From Ailanthus altissimus (Eukaryota > Streptophyta > Magnoliopsida > Sapindales > Simaroubaceae), in assembly GCA_946807835.1 (NCBI GenBank), contig OX327702.1:15996001-16060000 (forward strand): DNA of 64,000 bases, in the 5' to 3' direction. Positions 23,209 through 37,130 of the stretch are shown here, one piece after another (within the stretch, counting starts at the first letter, position 1; each line of letters opens with the position of its first letter). A program made the translations under genes and the position numbers. The notes under the pieces are model-generated. The model saw only the letters and a program-made list of their open reading frames with translations. It was not told the DNA's origin and made no database searches.

Positions 23209-26200
23209 TGTATATTATGAGAGTATTTAAAATAAACAATATATATTGGAGATAAGATTGAGAAGGAGAATTTTAAAGAATAAGAAGAGTAAAGTGAGAA
23301 GGATAGAGCGCCCAAGACAAAGCTTGAGTGTCACAGTGCTCAAACGGGGCTACTCCTCTTTTATGTTTTGAGTGTCGCGGCACCTAAATTGAGGGTTGCG
23401 GTGCTAGAGTTACAGGTGTGACCTTTGAAAGAGTCATTTAACTTTTTTAATAGTTGTGTTCCTTTAGAAAAATACTTGACTCTTTAAATGGATGTAACCG
23501 TTTTGAAAGACACATATTTAATCTAAAGGTTGTGACCATTTGAAGAGGCACATAACTCATCCAAATGTTATAACCCTTTAAAAGGCACCTATTGTAATAT
23601 CTAATCCCTATTAGTAGTATTGGCGTCTAGATTTCGGTATAGAGCAAATAAGATACCGTAGGGTTACTCGATTTTAACCCTATTAGAAATATTCCCTTTA
23701 TAGTGCACGTGAGAGATATTAGACCTAATTTGATAATTTCACACTCGATCGATGCACCGGACGACCCTAGAATATTTTTAGAATTTTTCTCTATTGGCTT
23801 GGAAAAGAAAATTTTAATTTACTACATACATTTCCATTTAAGGGTGATGTATGGAACAAGCCTTTGTTGAGAAACATAATCTATATATTAGAGAATGGAC
23901 CAATTAGAAGAAATCTCATGGATTGCCAAGTTTGAAGTCCTAGTTAGTTCTTTGGACTATTCCAACTAGATAGTTACAAATGAACTAATTACATAATTAG
24001 TTTTCAACTAATGGAAAATTAGTAATTTTGAGAAAGTTGAAGGGCAAAATAGTAAATTGAGGGAGGACTATAAATATGTTGGAAGTGTGCAGAATTTTGA
24101 AGAAAATCAAAAGCAAACACTTAGAGCAAAAGAGAGAAAATTCGAGCTTGGAAAAGGGTGCTGCTACAGTGACCTTTCAAGTTTTGTTTTCATGATTTTT
24201 CATGTGTAATCAAGCCAAAATAAGGTTACAAACCAATCCCTAAGCTCAATTGAAGTCTCTATTAGTGGAAATTCAAGAAAAAAGAGGTAAGAAAAACATC
24301 TTTTATGAGTTTGATAAGTGAGATTTCAAGAATACTTTAATTGATGTTCTTACGTGTATTCTTGGCTTAGATTGAGTTGAATTCTAGTGTGGAGCTTGAA
24401 AGAGTCATCAATTTGAAGAAATTGGCAAGGTGAGAATTATGGTTTTTGGTGATTTTGTTGTAGAGATTTCAATTGGTTGTAATTAGGGCTTTAGAATGAA
24501 ATTGGCATGATTTTGTTATAATTGGAACAAGAAATTGAGAAAAGGAATGTGTTGGAACCTAGGGTAAAATTCTGCCACTTTAGGGAAGTTAGGAATTGAG
24601 CGGTGTTTTGATTGAATTGTTGGGTGTAAATGGTGCATATTATAAATTGTATGTATATGGTTGATGGAAAAACCAAAAATGAAGAAAATGGGACATAATT
24701 GTCCATGTTGGAAAGGTGAAGGGCAATTATGTCCAACCAAGTTATAAGGTGTTCAATAATTTTCAGGGCGCCGGATGGTGAGTTAGTTTCGATTATGGCT
24801 CCGTAACTAAAATCGGGAAGTAGTATGCATCCGGGCTTTGTATGCCGATTAGGACGTTTAGTAGTTAAATGAGATTCTAGCATTCGATTTAGTTCTAAAT
24901 GTCATTTGTGGCGCGTAGGTGAAGATAACCGAGAGCGTTAACGGGAGCAGAAATTGGGAGCGAAATTGAGCGCGGATCGGTCGTGAGTGGAAATCTGCCA
25001 TTTCTTTTACTTTGCGTTTATTATGTTTTCGCATAATGAATATGCATGTTTTATGAGCTTTCGATGCATAACCATGATTTATAATCTTGATATATATTTA
25101 TAGACATGCCGTTACATGTTCGAATTGAGAAACAATTTTAAAATTTTTGCATTCGTTTTAAGGCCATTGGTACCCTCAGATTATAGTGGTGATGATTGTA
25201 TTAGACCCGGCCGGTATATCCCGTGCACATGGGCAGGTCTTGGGGGTGTGTCACTAACTCCGGGAAGTCGGGATGTCGAGTCATGTGAGTCGCTCTATGT
25301 GTACGGAGTATTGTCTCGCTATATGCATGCGATGTAGGATTCCGCTACATAGCCAGTGAGATGTCTTGAGATGTTACTGTGGGTGCTGCTAGTTGAGGTG
25401 CCCCGTGACCTACTCATGTGTGCGGTGCTAGTTGAGTCGTTGCGTGGGTATAGAGCTTTAGGGTTACCATTGGTACAGTTTAGAAAAAAAATGGCCGAGC
25501 GAGGATTTTACTAGTTTTCGATTTACCTATAGCATTTATGCATTTATATGCACACAACAGTTATTATGTTATACAGATTCTGAATATAGTTTTCCAAAGA
25601 TGTAGATAAAACCCGCTTGGCAAGACTTCAATAGCATATGATGTTAGAAACCGTTTTACAGTTTTAGAAGCATGATTTCTGCGTGAACTTTAGAATTTGC
25701 TATCTATACATGATGTTATTTAATTAAAATTTTATTTGCACTCACTGAGCTCCTTTAGCTCACTCGTTTTGTGTTTTATGTTTTCTGAACCCCTTTCCCA
25801 GGTGCAGGTCTCGGTACGCAAGCTGCTGATTCTCCTATTGCCGAGTAGTGGGCCGAATCCGAAGATCATTTTTGTACATGTAAATGTGTTAAATAACACC
25901 CTTTACTTTATGCATAATAGTTGTAGGCATGTATATTTGGATGTATGTTTTGAACCGAGAAGAAGAGATTTTAATTTTATGAAGATCGTTCTTTTTACTT
26001 CTATGATTATAATTATTTGTGATTCAAATGAATAATTGAGTTGTGTTGGATTTGATTTGGGAAGGACCGGAGGTCCGAATTGGTTGAATTGAGATGTATT
26101 GGAAATAGAAGTGAAATTTCTTTGCAGGTTTTATATGAATTTTTTGAAAAACAGGGAAAACTCTGTCCGTTTATTTTTAAAATTAAGATGTCGTTTTCGT

Positions 26201-26743
26201 GTATGTTACTAGACCTTCTTAGTAGTAACAAGAATTAAAAAGGGGTTCGCATCGCGGAATTTCTCAACATACCCAGTTAGCTTCAGAGGAACTTCCGTCG
26301 CGGTGCCCGGCAGGGCCGCTGGGATCTATAGTAGAGGGTCTCGGGTCGGGTCCTGTCACCTATCCACTTCAAAAGATATGTTGATTTGAAGAGGTATTGT
26401 GCCCCTCCAGGGAGGCATAAATGCCTTTATAAATAGATAGGCACAACTCACTTTAGAATACATTAATTGATCTATTTTTCCTCTTACAAATTTTCTCCCT
26501 CTATCAACTCTTTCAAAGTTCTATTATTGTCCTATAGAATTTGTAATTGGTGCGCACCATTACAAATTCAATAGTTATTGAATCATGAAACTATACTACC
26601 ATACAAATCTATTTTGCACCTTTGATCATCATTATTGTGGGGATAGAAATAGTTTAAAGACAGTGTTTAACACGCCTTGAATATATAGGAAAAACAAAAT
26701 TGTTGTATCCATCAACATACTCCAAACTACACCAAAACCAACA
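23209..26743 (+). mobile_element. D 5' LTR (contains A3)
   Basis: TGTATATTATGAG at 23209 to CCAACA at 26743. Without A3 and its duplication it is about 764 bp. It is collinear with 49525-50261, including three GC-rich 18-mers (23325-23342, 23369-23386, 23390-23407) and the landmark gataga.atagtttaa.gacagtg. The next bases are RT coding sequence, not a PBS. Confidence 0.85.
23593..26358 (+). mobile_element. A3: solo Del/Tekay-like LTR with perfect TSD
   Basis: TGTAATATCT at 23593 to CCTGTCA at 26358, 2766 bp, flanked by CCTAT (23588-23592 and 26359-26363). The other LTR of D carries the unoccupied site (acacttatccactt at about 49886-49899), so the insertion postdates D and its limits are exact. 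Same orientation as A1 and A2, with no internal region. Confidence 0.97.
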
Positions 26744-26747
26744 ATAA

Positions 26748-27196
26748 GTTTGACAATGCTCTAGTATCAAATAGTTTTGTGATAAATGATTTTGATAAAT
26801 ATGTGTATTATAAAATCTTTGATAATAAGAATTATGTCATTATATATCTTTATGTGGATGACATACTAATATTCAGTTCTAGTATGGAAGTAATTAATAA
26901 GATTAAAGAATTTTTTTCAATTAAGTTTGATATGAATGATATAGGAGAGGCTTATGTTATTCTTGGGATTAAGATAATGAGATCCTCTAATAGTCTAGCC
27001 TTATCCCAAGAATACTATGTAGAGAAATTCTTAAAGAAGTTGGAATACTTGGAATGTAAACCGATGGCAACACCTTATAATGTTAGTACTAAACTTCGTA
27101 AGAATAACTAACATAGTAAAAATCAAGCTCATTATGCTCAAATTATTGGTAGTCTCATGTATTTAATGAATAATACTAGACCTGATATAGCATATG
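26748..27196 (+). pseudogene. D reverse transcriptase, C-terminal part
   Basis: An open frame through 27109 encodes the copia RT palm: KFDNALVSNSF, then the catalytic YVDD (26851-26862) in YLYVDDILIF, FDMNDIGEA, ILGIKI, LSQ.YYVEKFLKK and MATPY. After a stop at 27110-27112 the same frame goes on with IGSLMYLMNNTRPDIAY, the usual RT to RNase H linker, up to the B' insertion at 27197. The start is artificial: coding begins right after the LTR end at 26743, inside RT. The catalytic motif is intact but the polyprotein is not. The remainder lies at 48506. Confidence 0.9.
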
Positions 27197-29449
27197 TGTC
27201 GGTACCGATTATTCTACGGTGTATACATGTGGTATTTTTGTTCATAATCAATATTTACACATTACATACATATATACATCAAATACGCAACGGAAGTAAT
27301 TAAAGCATATTATGAACATATTTTAAACATTTAATCAAATTAAAAATAAATTGAGAAATTCGCCTTAATAGGTCTTTGGACTAATGAATCGGGAATCTAC
27401 CCGAAGTATAGCTTGTTTGCAGTTTTAGTGATCAACTATGGTGGGTTTGATCAGTTAGTACAATAGCCCTATCCAACAAATGGGTTTAAAACTTTGAATT
27501 TTCAAGCTTTTTGTTCTCATTTTGATAAACTCTTAATCAATAACAAAAAGTTGTATTGTGCTTTAATTGCTTAAGACCTTAATAAAAAGAAGATGAATAA
27601 AAGACAAAAAAAAAAACAAATTTCTCTCCCTTTTTATACTCGTCAGCCAAAACAAAGCAAAAATGTTTATGTTTTGTTTCAATTCACACACATATATATA
27701 TGTGCACTATTACTTAACCTAATCATGGTTAATATTTTACCATGATAAGGTTAGATATTTTCTAATAAAATATTCTTAATAAAAATAATGTTTAATTGAT
27801 CTAACCATGGTTAATTTTAATCATGGTTAGGCTAACTAAACTTAACAACCTAATTTATCAAAATATCTAATATATTAATATTTTAATATAATATAATAAT
27901 TAAATAATCATTAACTCAACTTTGGTTAACTTTTAACCATCGTTGAGTTATTCACATTATTTAATATATTACAATATTAAATTATCTTGACTATTTAACT
28001 CTTAAATAATCATATATGTAAAATTATCAAAATGCCCTCATTTAACCTAATGTGGGTCCCACTAAACCCACACTCAAGTTAACTTAACAAAGGATTCACT
28101 ATGCCCCATGTGTCACCATTTAATTGATCAACAACAATTGTTATCAAATTAATCATACTTAACACTTAAGTATTGACATGCATGCATCTCGAGAATTCTT
28201 AAAACAAATATTCAACTTTGTTGAATTTTATTGGATTAAATTATTCAATTCGGTATGCTGCCCCAATGCACAACGAGTACACTTCATATTGCGGGACTCC
28301 CTAGGTCCACACCCCATTCGTGAAATAAAACTATTCCATAAGTCTATGATCGATGCCCCCTACACATATCATGGATATCATAAATCTGTGCGTTAGACCA
28401 AGCAAGCTAAGGTTAGAACGCATACGTGTAATCCTTCCATCACCTATACTCTGGATGAGCAGGAATATGGATCAGCATCGTCAAATATCCAGTGTTCATC
28501 TAATCTTGTCTTCATATTTATATCTCAATAAACAATATAAACAAACACTTTTGTTATATTATTCAACCCTATGGGACACTCTTTTCCTGAGTTCATTGCT
28601 CACGGTCGTAAGACTTTCTAAGACACAATTTAGAAGCATCGAATATATAACCTACCTATGTGAACTAACAGATCACTTATCTATGCACACCGGACTCCAT
28701 GAGCATTAGACCGCACTCAGCGATACATAGTGATCAGACCATGAAAGGTCTCTAATTTTCGTGGAACCAAAGTATGGTGGATCACCTACAAGTCCACCAC
28801 GATGCTTAGGTCAAAAGATTATATATACTACTAAACTCGAGAGGACGTACTATTGACGGTTTCATAGGATATCTATTGGGGTCCTCGTGAATCTGTCCAG
28901 TATTCAATCTTAGGTGAATACCCGTATGTCTATATGAGCTCTAAGCTTATGGTCAGCTAAGAACAACCATCTGTACCTTATAGATATAGACATACACTAA
29001 TCTATATGAAAGGGATTCATCGACAAACTTGTATTGGTGAAAATATATCAGGAACACAGTGTTTGAGAACACACTTGCATAATAATATTTCCTAGCTCCT
29101 ATTGCAACTCTTTGTAATTATGTCATTACTAGTGTGCCCTCAGGTCTTTGTCCCATTATAGACAAGGTTCTAACTCTTTAGATCTTGTTCTCTTATAACT
29201 TGTTAACTGTTAGTAGTGCTAACTGTTAGCAATTATAACTCTCAACTTTGCTAACTCTTAGCACCAGTTTAAACCCTTTTAAACCGAATCTAAGTGAACC
29301 CTTTCATATCATACAATGTTCGTAATGTGACAAGCATCATTACCATTTAATAAAAGGTATAAGTGATTTTAATAAAATATATATTGTATAAATATTATCA
29401 AATAAGTATTTATACAAATAGGGATGGTACATAAGCACATACTCTAACA
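27197..29449 (-). mobile_element. B' left LTR (3' LTR)
   Basis: + strand TGTCGGTACC (27197) to ACTCTAACA (29449), 2253 bp. It is strongly similar to 46169-48390 and more distantly similar to the other B LTRs. The PPT follows on the + strand side (RC gcaagtgggcgtt), which identifies this as the 3' LTR. It carries the AACCATGGTT palindrome array at 27715-27950. Confidence 0.9.
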
Positions 29450-29463
29450 AACGCCCACTTGCT
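29450..29463 (-). other. Polypurine tract of B' 3' LTR
   Basis: The reverse complement reads AGCAAGTGGGCGTT immediately before the LTR start TGTTAGAG. This matches the plant copia PPT context (CACTAGAGCAAGTGGGAGAT before B4's 3' LTR at 37503). Confidence 0.8.
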
Positions 29464-29475
29464 CTAGTGCTATTT

Positions 29476-32400
29476 TATTAGGGTTGGCGCTTATGTTCCA
29501 TCTCTGAATGTACATATACTTATGTATTTATACATGTGTACATTCTCATTAAATCACTAATACCTATTTAAATAGTACTATGCAATATAACATTATAGAC
29601 ATTATATGATTTAAAGGAGTTTAGATAAGGGCACTCAGTTGGCCATGCTGAGATATAAAAATGTTAAATGTTAGCAGAGCTAATTGTTAGCTAATTATAA
29701 AACTCAGTGAAGATCCAAAAATTGAATTCTTGTGTGCAAAAGTTGCAATCATGTTCCAAGAAGTGTCAGTTACGCAAGTATGTTCTCAAATATTGTCCTT
29801 GATCTATTTCTGCAGATGTGGGTCTGTCGGTGGATACTTTTATATAGATCAGCATATGTCATACCTATAGGGTATAGATGGTTGTTCTTAGCCGACCGTG
29901 AGCTTGGAGCTCGTATTGACATATGGGTATCCAGTTAGGACTGAATATATGACAGACTTACGAGGGCCTCTGATAGACTCCCTATGTAAGCTGTCAACGA
30001 AGGGTCCTCTCGAGTTGAGTAGTATATGTGGTCCTTTGACCTAACTGTCATGGTAGGCTTGTGAGTGATCCACCATACTTTAGTTTCACGCATGTTTCAA
30101 ACATTTTATGGTGTAACCGCTGGGTGTCGCTAGGTATGGTCTGATGCTTATGAAGTCCACTGTGTATAGATATGAGATTTGTCAACTCGTATAAGGAGTT
30201 AGATATCCAGATGCTTCGAGATTATATCTCAAAAGTCTTGTGGCCATAAGCCTTAATCGTGGGAAAGAGTTTCCACTAGGGTGGAACAATATGGTAAAGG
30301 AGTTTGTATATATTGTTCAGTGAGATACAAGTCTGGAGATAAGATATGGATAAGCATATGGGATTTGACGGTGATAATCTTTATCCCTGCACATCCAGGA
30401 TATCATGATAGAAGGACTATACGTATGTGTTGTAACCTCAACTTGCATGGTTCAACGCACTGATTTATATATCTGTGATGTGTACGTGGGGTAATGTTCA
30501 CAGACTTATGGAATAGTTTCTTTTGACAAATTGGGCGTGGACCTAGGGAGTCCCGCGATATGAAGGTACTCGTTATGCACTGAGACAGCGTGCCAAATTA
30601 AATTATTTAATCCAGTAATATCCAACACTATCACAAGAATGCGTGCATGTCTGTATTTAAGTGTTAAATACAATAATTAGTCAATAATTATTTTTTACTA
30701 ATTTTATAATGACACGTGGTGTATTGTGGACCCTCAGTTGAGTTTACCCAAGTATGGGATTTGGTAGATATTCTAAGAGTTGGAACATTGTCTATAGCGG
30801 GACAAAGACCTCAGAATAAGCTTATAGTGATAAAGTTGCAAGCGTTGTAATGGGTTGCTAGGATGTGTCATTATGCAAGCATGTTCTCAAATATATTATT
30901 CCTGATCTATTTCTACTAACGCAGTTTTGTTGATAGATCTTATTAATTCTCATAGATCAGTGCATGTCTATATCTGTAAAGTACAATTGGTCATTCCTAG
31001 CTGACCATGATCTTGGAGATTGTATTGGCATACGGGTATTCAATTAGGACTGAATACTGAACAGACTCATGAGGACCCCAATGACATCCTATGTTGTCGT
31101 CAATAGAAGGTCCTCTCGAGTTGAGTAGTATATGTGGTCCTCTAACTTGAGCACCATAATGGTCTTGTGAGCGATCCACCATGCTTTGGTTCTATGCATG
31201 TCAGAGACATTTCATGGTTTGACCGCTGGGTGTCGCTGGGTATGGTCCGATGCTCATGGAGTCTGGTGTGTGCAGATATGAGATCCATCTACTCTCATAA
31301 GGAGTGATATATCTAGATGCTCCAAGATAGTATCTCAAGAAAATCTTATAACCATAAGTAGTTAACCTCGAAAGGTGTTTCTACAGGGTTAAACAATATG
31401 GCAAAGAGTTTGCTTATATTGTTCAATGAGATACCATTCTAGAGATAGGTTTATGGATGAGCATATGGAGATTTGATGGTGTTGATTTATATCCCCGCAC
31501 ATCCAAGATATATATGATGAAAGGACTATACGTATACATTGTAACCTCAACTTGTATGGTTCAACACGCTAATTTGTAATATTTGTGACGTGTGCATAGG
31601 GCATAGCTCACGGACTTATGGAATAGTTCCATTTAACGAATTGAGCTTGGACCTAGAGAGTCCCGCAATATGGAGTATACTCGTTGTGCACTGGGGCAGT
31701 GTACTGGATTAAGTTGTTTAATCTAGTAATATCCAACGATACCACAGGAATGCGTACATGTCTATATTTAAGTGTTAAATACAAGAATTAGTCAATAATT
31801 GTTATTCACTAATTGTAAAATAACACGTGGCACATTGTGGACTATCGGTTGAGTTTACCGAAGTATGGGATTTGGTGTGATTCGCTAAGGGGTATACTTG
31901 ATAACTATTTATGAGGGATAAAATGGTCATTTTACACTATGATTATTTAATTGTTAAATAATCATTATATCTCTATTAAAATATATTATTTTATAATATC
32001 ATACTATTAGTAATATAATATATATAATGCATGATAGTTGTCATGCATTATATATATAAAATATTATTAGTTTTGCCCATGATGGCTTTTTATATTAATA
32101 TTATATTATAATATTATATTTTTTTAATGTAATTAGAGATGTACGAGTGTGTGAATTGAAATAGAAATGTAAGAAGCAATTGGAAAAGAAAGAAAAAATA
32201 AAGTGTTATTTGTTTTTCTTTGTATTGCTGTTTCATTGCTCTTAAAGAAGGAGAAGCAATTGTTGTTTCCATTTCTTTTCTTCATCTTGTGAGAAACAAA
32301 GAACAAGATTTAAGAATCGGCTTTTTATGGGTTAAGGGTTAATTCCATGTTGGATAAAGAAGTGCTGTTTTAACTTGTCAGGCCCACCAAGTTGGTAACT

Positions 32401-32631
32401 AGAACTCTTAACGACTGAGACTCCAAGCAGACTCCAAAGTAATACGTGTAAAACGTTACACGTACTGGTAATTTCTCAATTTGACCATTTATATGTTAAG
32501 TTGATTAATATATGGTTATGTGTTTATTGTATGTTTTAAATATTCGGCTGCGCTAAATATGTATTAGATATGTAGTTTTGCAATAAACACACTTGCACAT
32601 GCATACACCGGTACATAAATGATCCCTAATA
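29476..32631 (+). mobile_element. B4 5' LTR with ~1.1 kb internal duplication
   Basis: It starts TATTAGGGTTGG (a mutated TGTTAGGG) and ends CCCTAATA (from CCCCAACA). Positions 29476 to ~30770 match LTR positions 1 to ~1300. At about 30771 the sequence jumps back to LTR position ~260 (tccaagagttgg / tctaagagttgg) and runs to the LTR end. The stretches ~29740-30770 and ~30771-31880 are therefore two diverged copies of the same part. They differ enough to come from two separate LTRs rather than a recent tandem duplication. Confidence 0.8.
32019..32056 (+). repeat. 16-bp perfect hairpin in B4 5' LTR
   Basis: The arms TATATATAATGCATGA (32019-32034) and TCATGCATTATATATA (32041-32056) are perfectly complementary around the loop TAGTTG. 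It lies at the LTR position where B1 has the TGGGTGCCAA hairpin with loop ATAG. A TA-rich TATA-like stretch follows. Confidence 0.85.
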
Positions 32632-34880
32632 GTTGAAAAGTGTTTCCACTACAGTAAGGTTGGGTATTGGAAATATAATTACCCTAGAAGCTTTATTATT
32701 GTCAGGAAGACTCCCACAGAATTGAGTTTGACAGACATAGACATTTCTATAACATATGATGCCAATATATACTGGGTATGAAATACTGCATGTCCCTCTC
32801 ATATCAGCAATATGTTGTAGGGATTGAGAATGACTAGAATGCAATAGTTTGTAAAAGTAATGTTAAGGGTAGGAAATGGTGATTTCCTGCCAGTTCAATT
32901 TGTTGGACATCTTGACTTACTTCTCATATACAATACAATTATTGTATTGCATAATTGGTATGATATCCAAAATATCATTTGACATATTGTGTCCCTTCCT
33001 GTACTTGACAGTGAAGGATATCATATGAATGATGTTTTATTAGTTGATTGTCAGTTAATAAATAGATATAGTATACAATTAGAAATGTTTGTAGATTGAA
33101 ATCTTTAAATGATATAGAACTTGGCTTATAAGTTTAGGTCATATAAGTGTGAGAGGCCTAATCCGTCTGGTTAAAGATGGTTGGATACGTAATCTGACCA
33201 TAAAGACTTAACCAGTTTATGAATAATATATTCACGGAGATGACCAAACATACCAGAATGCACATCACATCCCTTCGATTGGATCGAGGTAGTGAGTACA
33301 ATAACAGCGAGTTTTTTGTTTGTTTAAAGGAGAATGAAATTCTCACTCACTATAGTTCTTCGGGTACTCTACAATATAATGATAATTTAGTGAGGAGAAA
33401 TTGTACTTTATTAGATATGATCCGATTGATAATGAGTGTTACCGATCTATATCTATGAATATGCTCCAAATACAGCTACTTATTAAGCAGAGTTCCACCA
33501 GAAGCTGTTTCTTCTATTCCGTATAAGATACAGAAAGGAAGGAAGCTATATCTTAAATATGTTAATACTTGGGGCTGTCCTGCTGACGTAAGCATTACGC
33601 AGTAGGGTATCTTATTTTGTAAAAGTTACTCAGTAGGATAAATACAACACCTAAGAGGTACAAGTATAGGTTGATTGAGTATCCTGTGAATTCAATAGGA
33701 TACTAGTTTTATAATTCAAAAAAGTGAAGTGTGTTCTTTTTTCGTTATACCACCATTCTTGAGGAAGAGTTTCTAATGGATCGTGGGAATCATAGAAAGA
33801 TTGAACTTGGTGAAGTCAATCTAGAAATCAATGAACCAAGGATTGAAACTCAGGCTCAATTAAGCAGTGACCTTTTAGCACACTTCCCCAGTGGATCGGA
33901 AAGGATTTCTAGGTCACCTTTTAGGTATGTTTAATGGCCGAAGGCGAACTTAGAGTTTTCTTGATAGAAGAAAATAATCCTTTGACCTAGAGGGAGACGC
34001 TGTTAGACATCGATTTGAGAAACAACAAGATGCCATGTAAACAAAAATTAGCTCTATTCATCAGAATCAAGTTCAAGACTTGGTTAAACTACTTGTGGGA
34101 ATTGTTCTCATTGGTTATAAAAAATTTACAAGAGGTAGTGGGAGCCAGATGAAAGGTAGAGACCTGTGTGTATAATAAAGAAGCTAGAATCATTGTTTTG
34201 ATGAGATAATGAGATTGTCTAGTTTCATAAAAAATGATGAGGAAGCTTGTGTGTATGAAAGGTCATGAGAGTATGATAGTTTTTTTAATGCTCTTTGTTG
34301 ATGATATACTGGTCATTAGGAATGATTTTGGTATGTAATAGTCGGTCAAAGTAACTCGTCAGAATTTCTCCATGAAGGATTTGGGAGAGGCTTCCTTTAT
34401 ACTAGCTATAAAGCTTTATAAAGATAAAGCTAGGAAGCTGATAGGACTCTCCTAAATTATTTCACATCAATATCATCTTAGAAAGGTATAATTTTGTTAA
34501 CTATGAGTTAGTTAACATATCTTTTGGACCTGGTGCTCATCTTTCAAGAAGAGTGTCTCTTCAGATAGAAGACGAGAAAGTTAAAGTGTCTGACGCACTA
34601 GATACATTAGCTATTAAGAGCTTGATGTATGCTATAATGTATTTGAGATCTGATATCAGTATGGTTGTAAAATTTATGAGCCGATTTCAGTCTGATTCAG
34701 GTGACCGCTATATGATGGTTGTCAAATATATCCTAAGATACCTTATGGGTACAAAGGATAAGTTTCTCAAATAAGGAGAAAGTGACTTACAAATGAGAAG
34801 ATGCATGGAGTCAGACTTTTAGTTTGACCAAAATGATAGAGAGTCGACATTTGGGTATGTGCTTATTCTCATTAGTACTA
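32632..34880 (+). pseudogene. B4 gag zinc knuckle, protease, integrase, RT, RNase H (broken)
   Basis: In order: zinc-knuckle relic CFHYSKVGYWKRNYP (from 32641; one Cys and the His replaced by Tyr); protease relic ...WV-stop-NTACPSHISNML (about 32770; catalytic Asp codon lost to a stop); integrase HHCC part LGHISVRGLIRLVKDGWI (33120-33200); integrase core with LDRGSEY (near 33281), but the usual active-site Glu before RRN is Val; hinge with FLMDRGNHRKIEL (33775-33815); RT with FVDD (34294-34305), shortened by an internal deletion; then LMYAIMYLRSDIS and the RNase H start to about 34880. Stops and frameshifts are frequent. Gag upstream of the knuckle and the PBS are missing: coding follows the LTR end with no gap. 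Confidence 0.85.
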
Positions 34881-34895
34881 ATTGAGTTGAATTAT

Positions 34896-37130
34896 TGTGA
34901 GTTATTTTAAACCTAGGGTGTATGTATGTGGGTTTGTGTCTATCATTCAAATATAGCATATGTTTCACATATATACATACATTCGTAGTGGATGATCGAA
35001 ATACAAATTACTCAATGATAAACACAATTGAACTTTTACATGTTATCTCATAAATATAAAATACTTCAATATTGAGAGATAGTACCTTGTCAAGCCTTTG
35101 GTATATGATCGAATCGGAGTACCCGCTTTGAAGCAACCCGTTCACAATTCTAGTTCCTCAATATGGGGGACTTAAGAAAGCTAGAATAGCAGCTTTTCCA
35201 ACAAAGGATTCAACTCTTGAATTCTTGTTTCTACCTTATAGTATGGGTGACCAAAATGGAAGAGAAAAATAGAGAGAATGTGTTCTTGCTCTCAACACTT
35301 AGCCTTTCAAATTCTCTCTACAATTTTCATTAATCCCTTGGCCTAATTTTCACTAAATCAATTGAGCAACATATTGCTCTTTTATTTGTTTATTATTTTC
35401 TTTCATTTTCTCACCCAATGACATCCATTACCTAGGTCAATGTTTGCCATTAGTGTTTTGTTTATTATTGTTTACAATAAACCAAATGAAAACAAAATAA
35501 AATGAAAAATCATTTAAATGAACTTAGCCTAAATTTAGGCCAAATGAGAAAACACTTTTTTATTATTAAGAAACATCTTAAGACTTACCATTAACAAATG
35601 TCACCCATTTATTCTTATTATATCATTTAATTAATATTAAACAAATGATTTAAGCATATTAAATCATGGTATAAACACATGCCAATTTAAATTAAAAAAT
35701 AAATTGTTTGATTTCAATTTAAATAATAATATCATATTTATTATTATTATATTATTCAATAAATATTTTAATGAATAAAATAATGATATTATTTGTCTAA
35801 CAAATAAGGTCATTTTGGTAATTTCTAATCAAACAATAATTGGCCCATAATGTGACATGTGTCAATATCTCATTGGTCAACAACTAATTATTAACTAATT
35901 GATGTACTTAACTCTTAGGTCTTGACACGTGTGCGAACTATTCAATCCGAAACTCTGCCCCAGTGTACAACGAGTACATTTCATATTGTAGGACTCTCTA
36001 TGTCCACTCCCGATTTGTCAAACAGAATTATTCTGTGAGTCAAAGATCGATGCCCCACACACATGTCACAGATATGACAAATAAGTACAGTAGACCATAC
36101 AAGTTGAGGTTATAGCGCATACGTAATCCTTTCGCCAATCATATCCTAGAAGAGTAGGGATATAGATCACTACCGTCAAATTCCTATGTGCTCATCCGTG
36201 AACTTATCGCTTGACACGTATCTTAATAAACAATATATGCAAACATTTTGTAATATTGTTTAACCCCATGGGAAACTCTTTTTTGGGTTTGTTGCTTATG
36301 ACCATAAGACTTTCTAAGAAACAAATTTTGAGCATTTAGATATATAACTCATCCATGTGAGCTGACGGATCCCTTATCTATACACACCGGACTTCATAAG
36401 CATCGGACCATACCCAACGACACCTAACAGTCACACCGTGAAAGGTCTATGATATACATGGAACCAAAGTATGATGGATCACTTACAAGCGCACCATAGT
36501 ACTTAGGTCAAAGGACCACGTATACTACTAAACTCGAGATGACCTTCCATTGACGGCTTCATGGGATGTCTATTGGGGTCCTCGTTAAGTCTGTTCAGTA
36601 TTCAGTCCTTACTGAACACCTGTATGCTATACGAACTTCTAGTAAGTCCATGGTTAACTAAGAACCACCATCTAGACTATCTAGGTATAGTATACACTGA
36701 TTTATGTAAAAGGATTCCACCAATAGACCTGCATCAGTGAATTTAGACCAGAAACATGTAATTTGAGAGTAGACTTACATAATAACATTTATTAGCACTT
36801 ATTGCAACTCTTGCAACTATGTTATTACTAATTTATTCTCAAGTCTTTGTACCGTTACAGACAAGATTCTAACTTTTAGACTTCACTAATTAATATAACA
36901 TACTAACTCTGTAGCATTTATAGTTTTCAGTGATGCTAACTCTTGGCATTGATCTAAACTTCTTTAGACCAAATTTAAACTCTTTCAGATCATATAATGT
37001 CTGTAGCGTAACAAGCATTAAACCATTTAATAATTGTAATTAGTGATTCAACAAATAATGTACCGTATAAATATTATAAAATAAAATATTCATACAATAA
37101 TGGGATGGCATCTGAGTACAAATCCCAACA
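34896..37130 (-). mobile_element. B6: solo copia LTR nested in B4 RNase H
   Basis: + strand TGTGAGTTATTT (34896) to AATCCCAACA (37130), 2235 bp. The flanks are ATTAT (34891-34895) and ATTAC (37131-37135), a duplication with one substitution. B4 RNase H coding continues on the far side. Sense start TGTTGGGATTTGT differs from the TGTTAGGG of other B LTRs, so it is a distinct subfamily. Confidence 0.9.

Noticed and set aside
24491..24883. 130-codon minus-strand frame in A3
   Set aside because: It lies within the LTR; the equivalent in A2 (17181-17438) is shorter and split, and there is no start context or domain.
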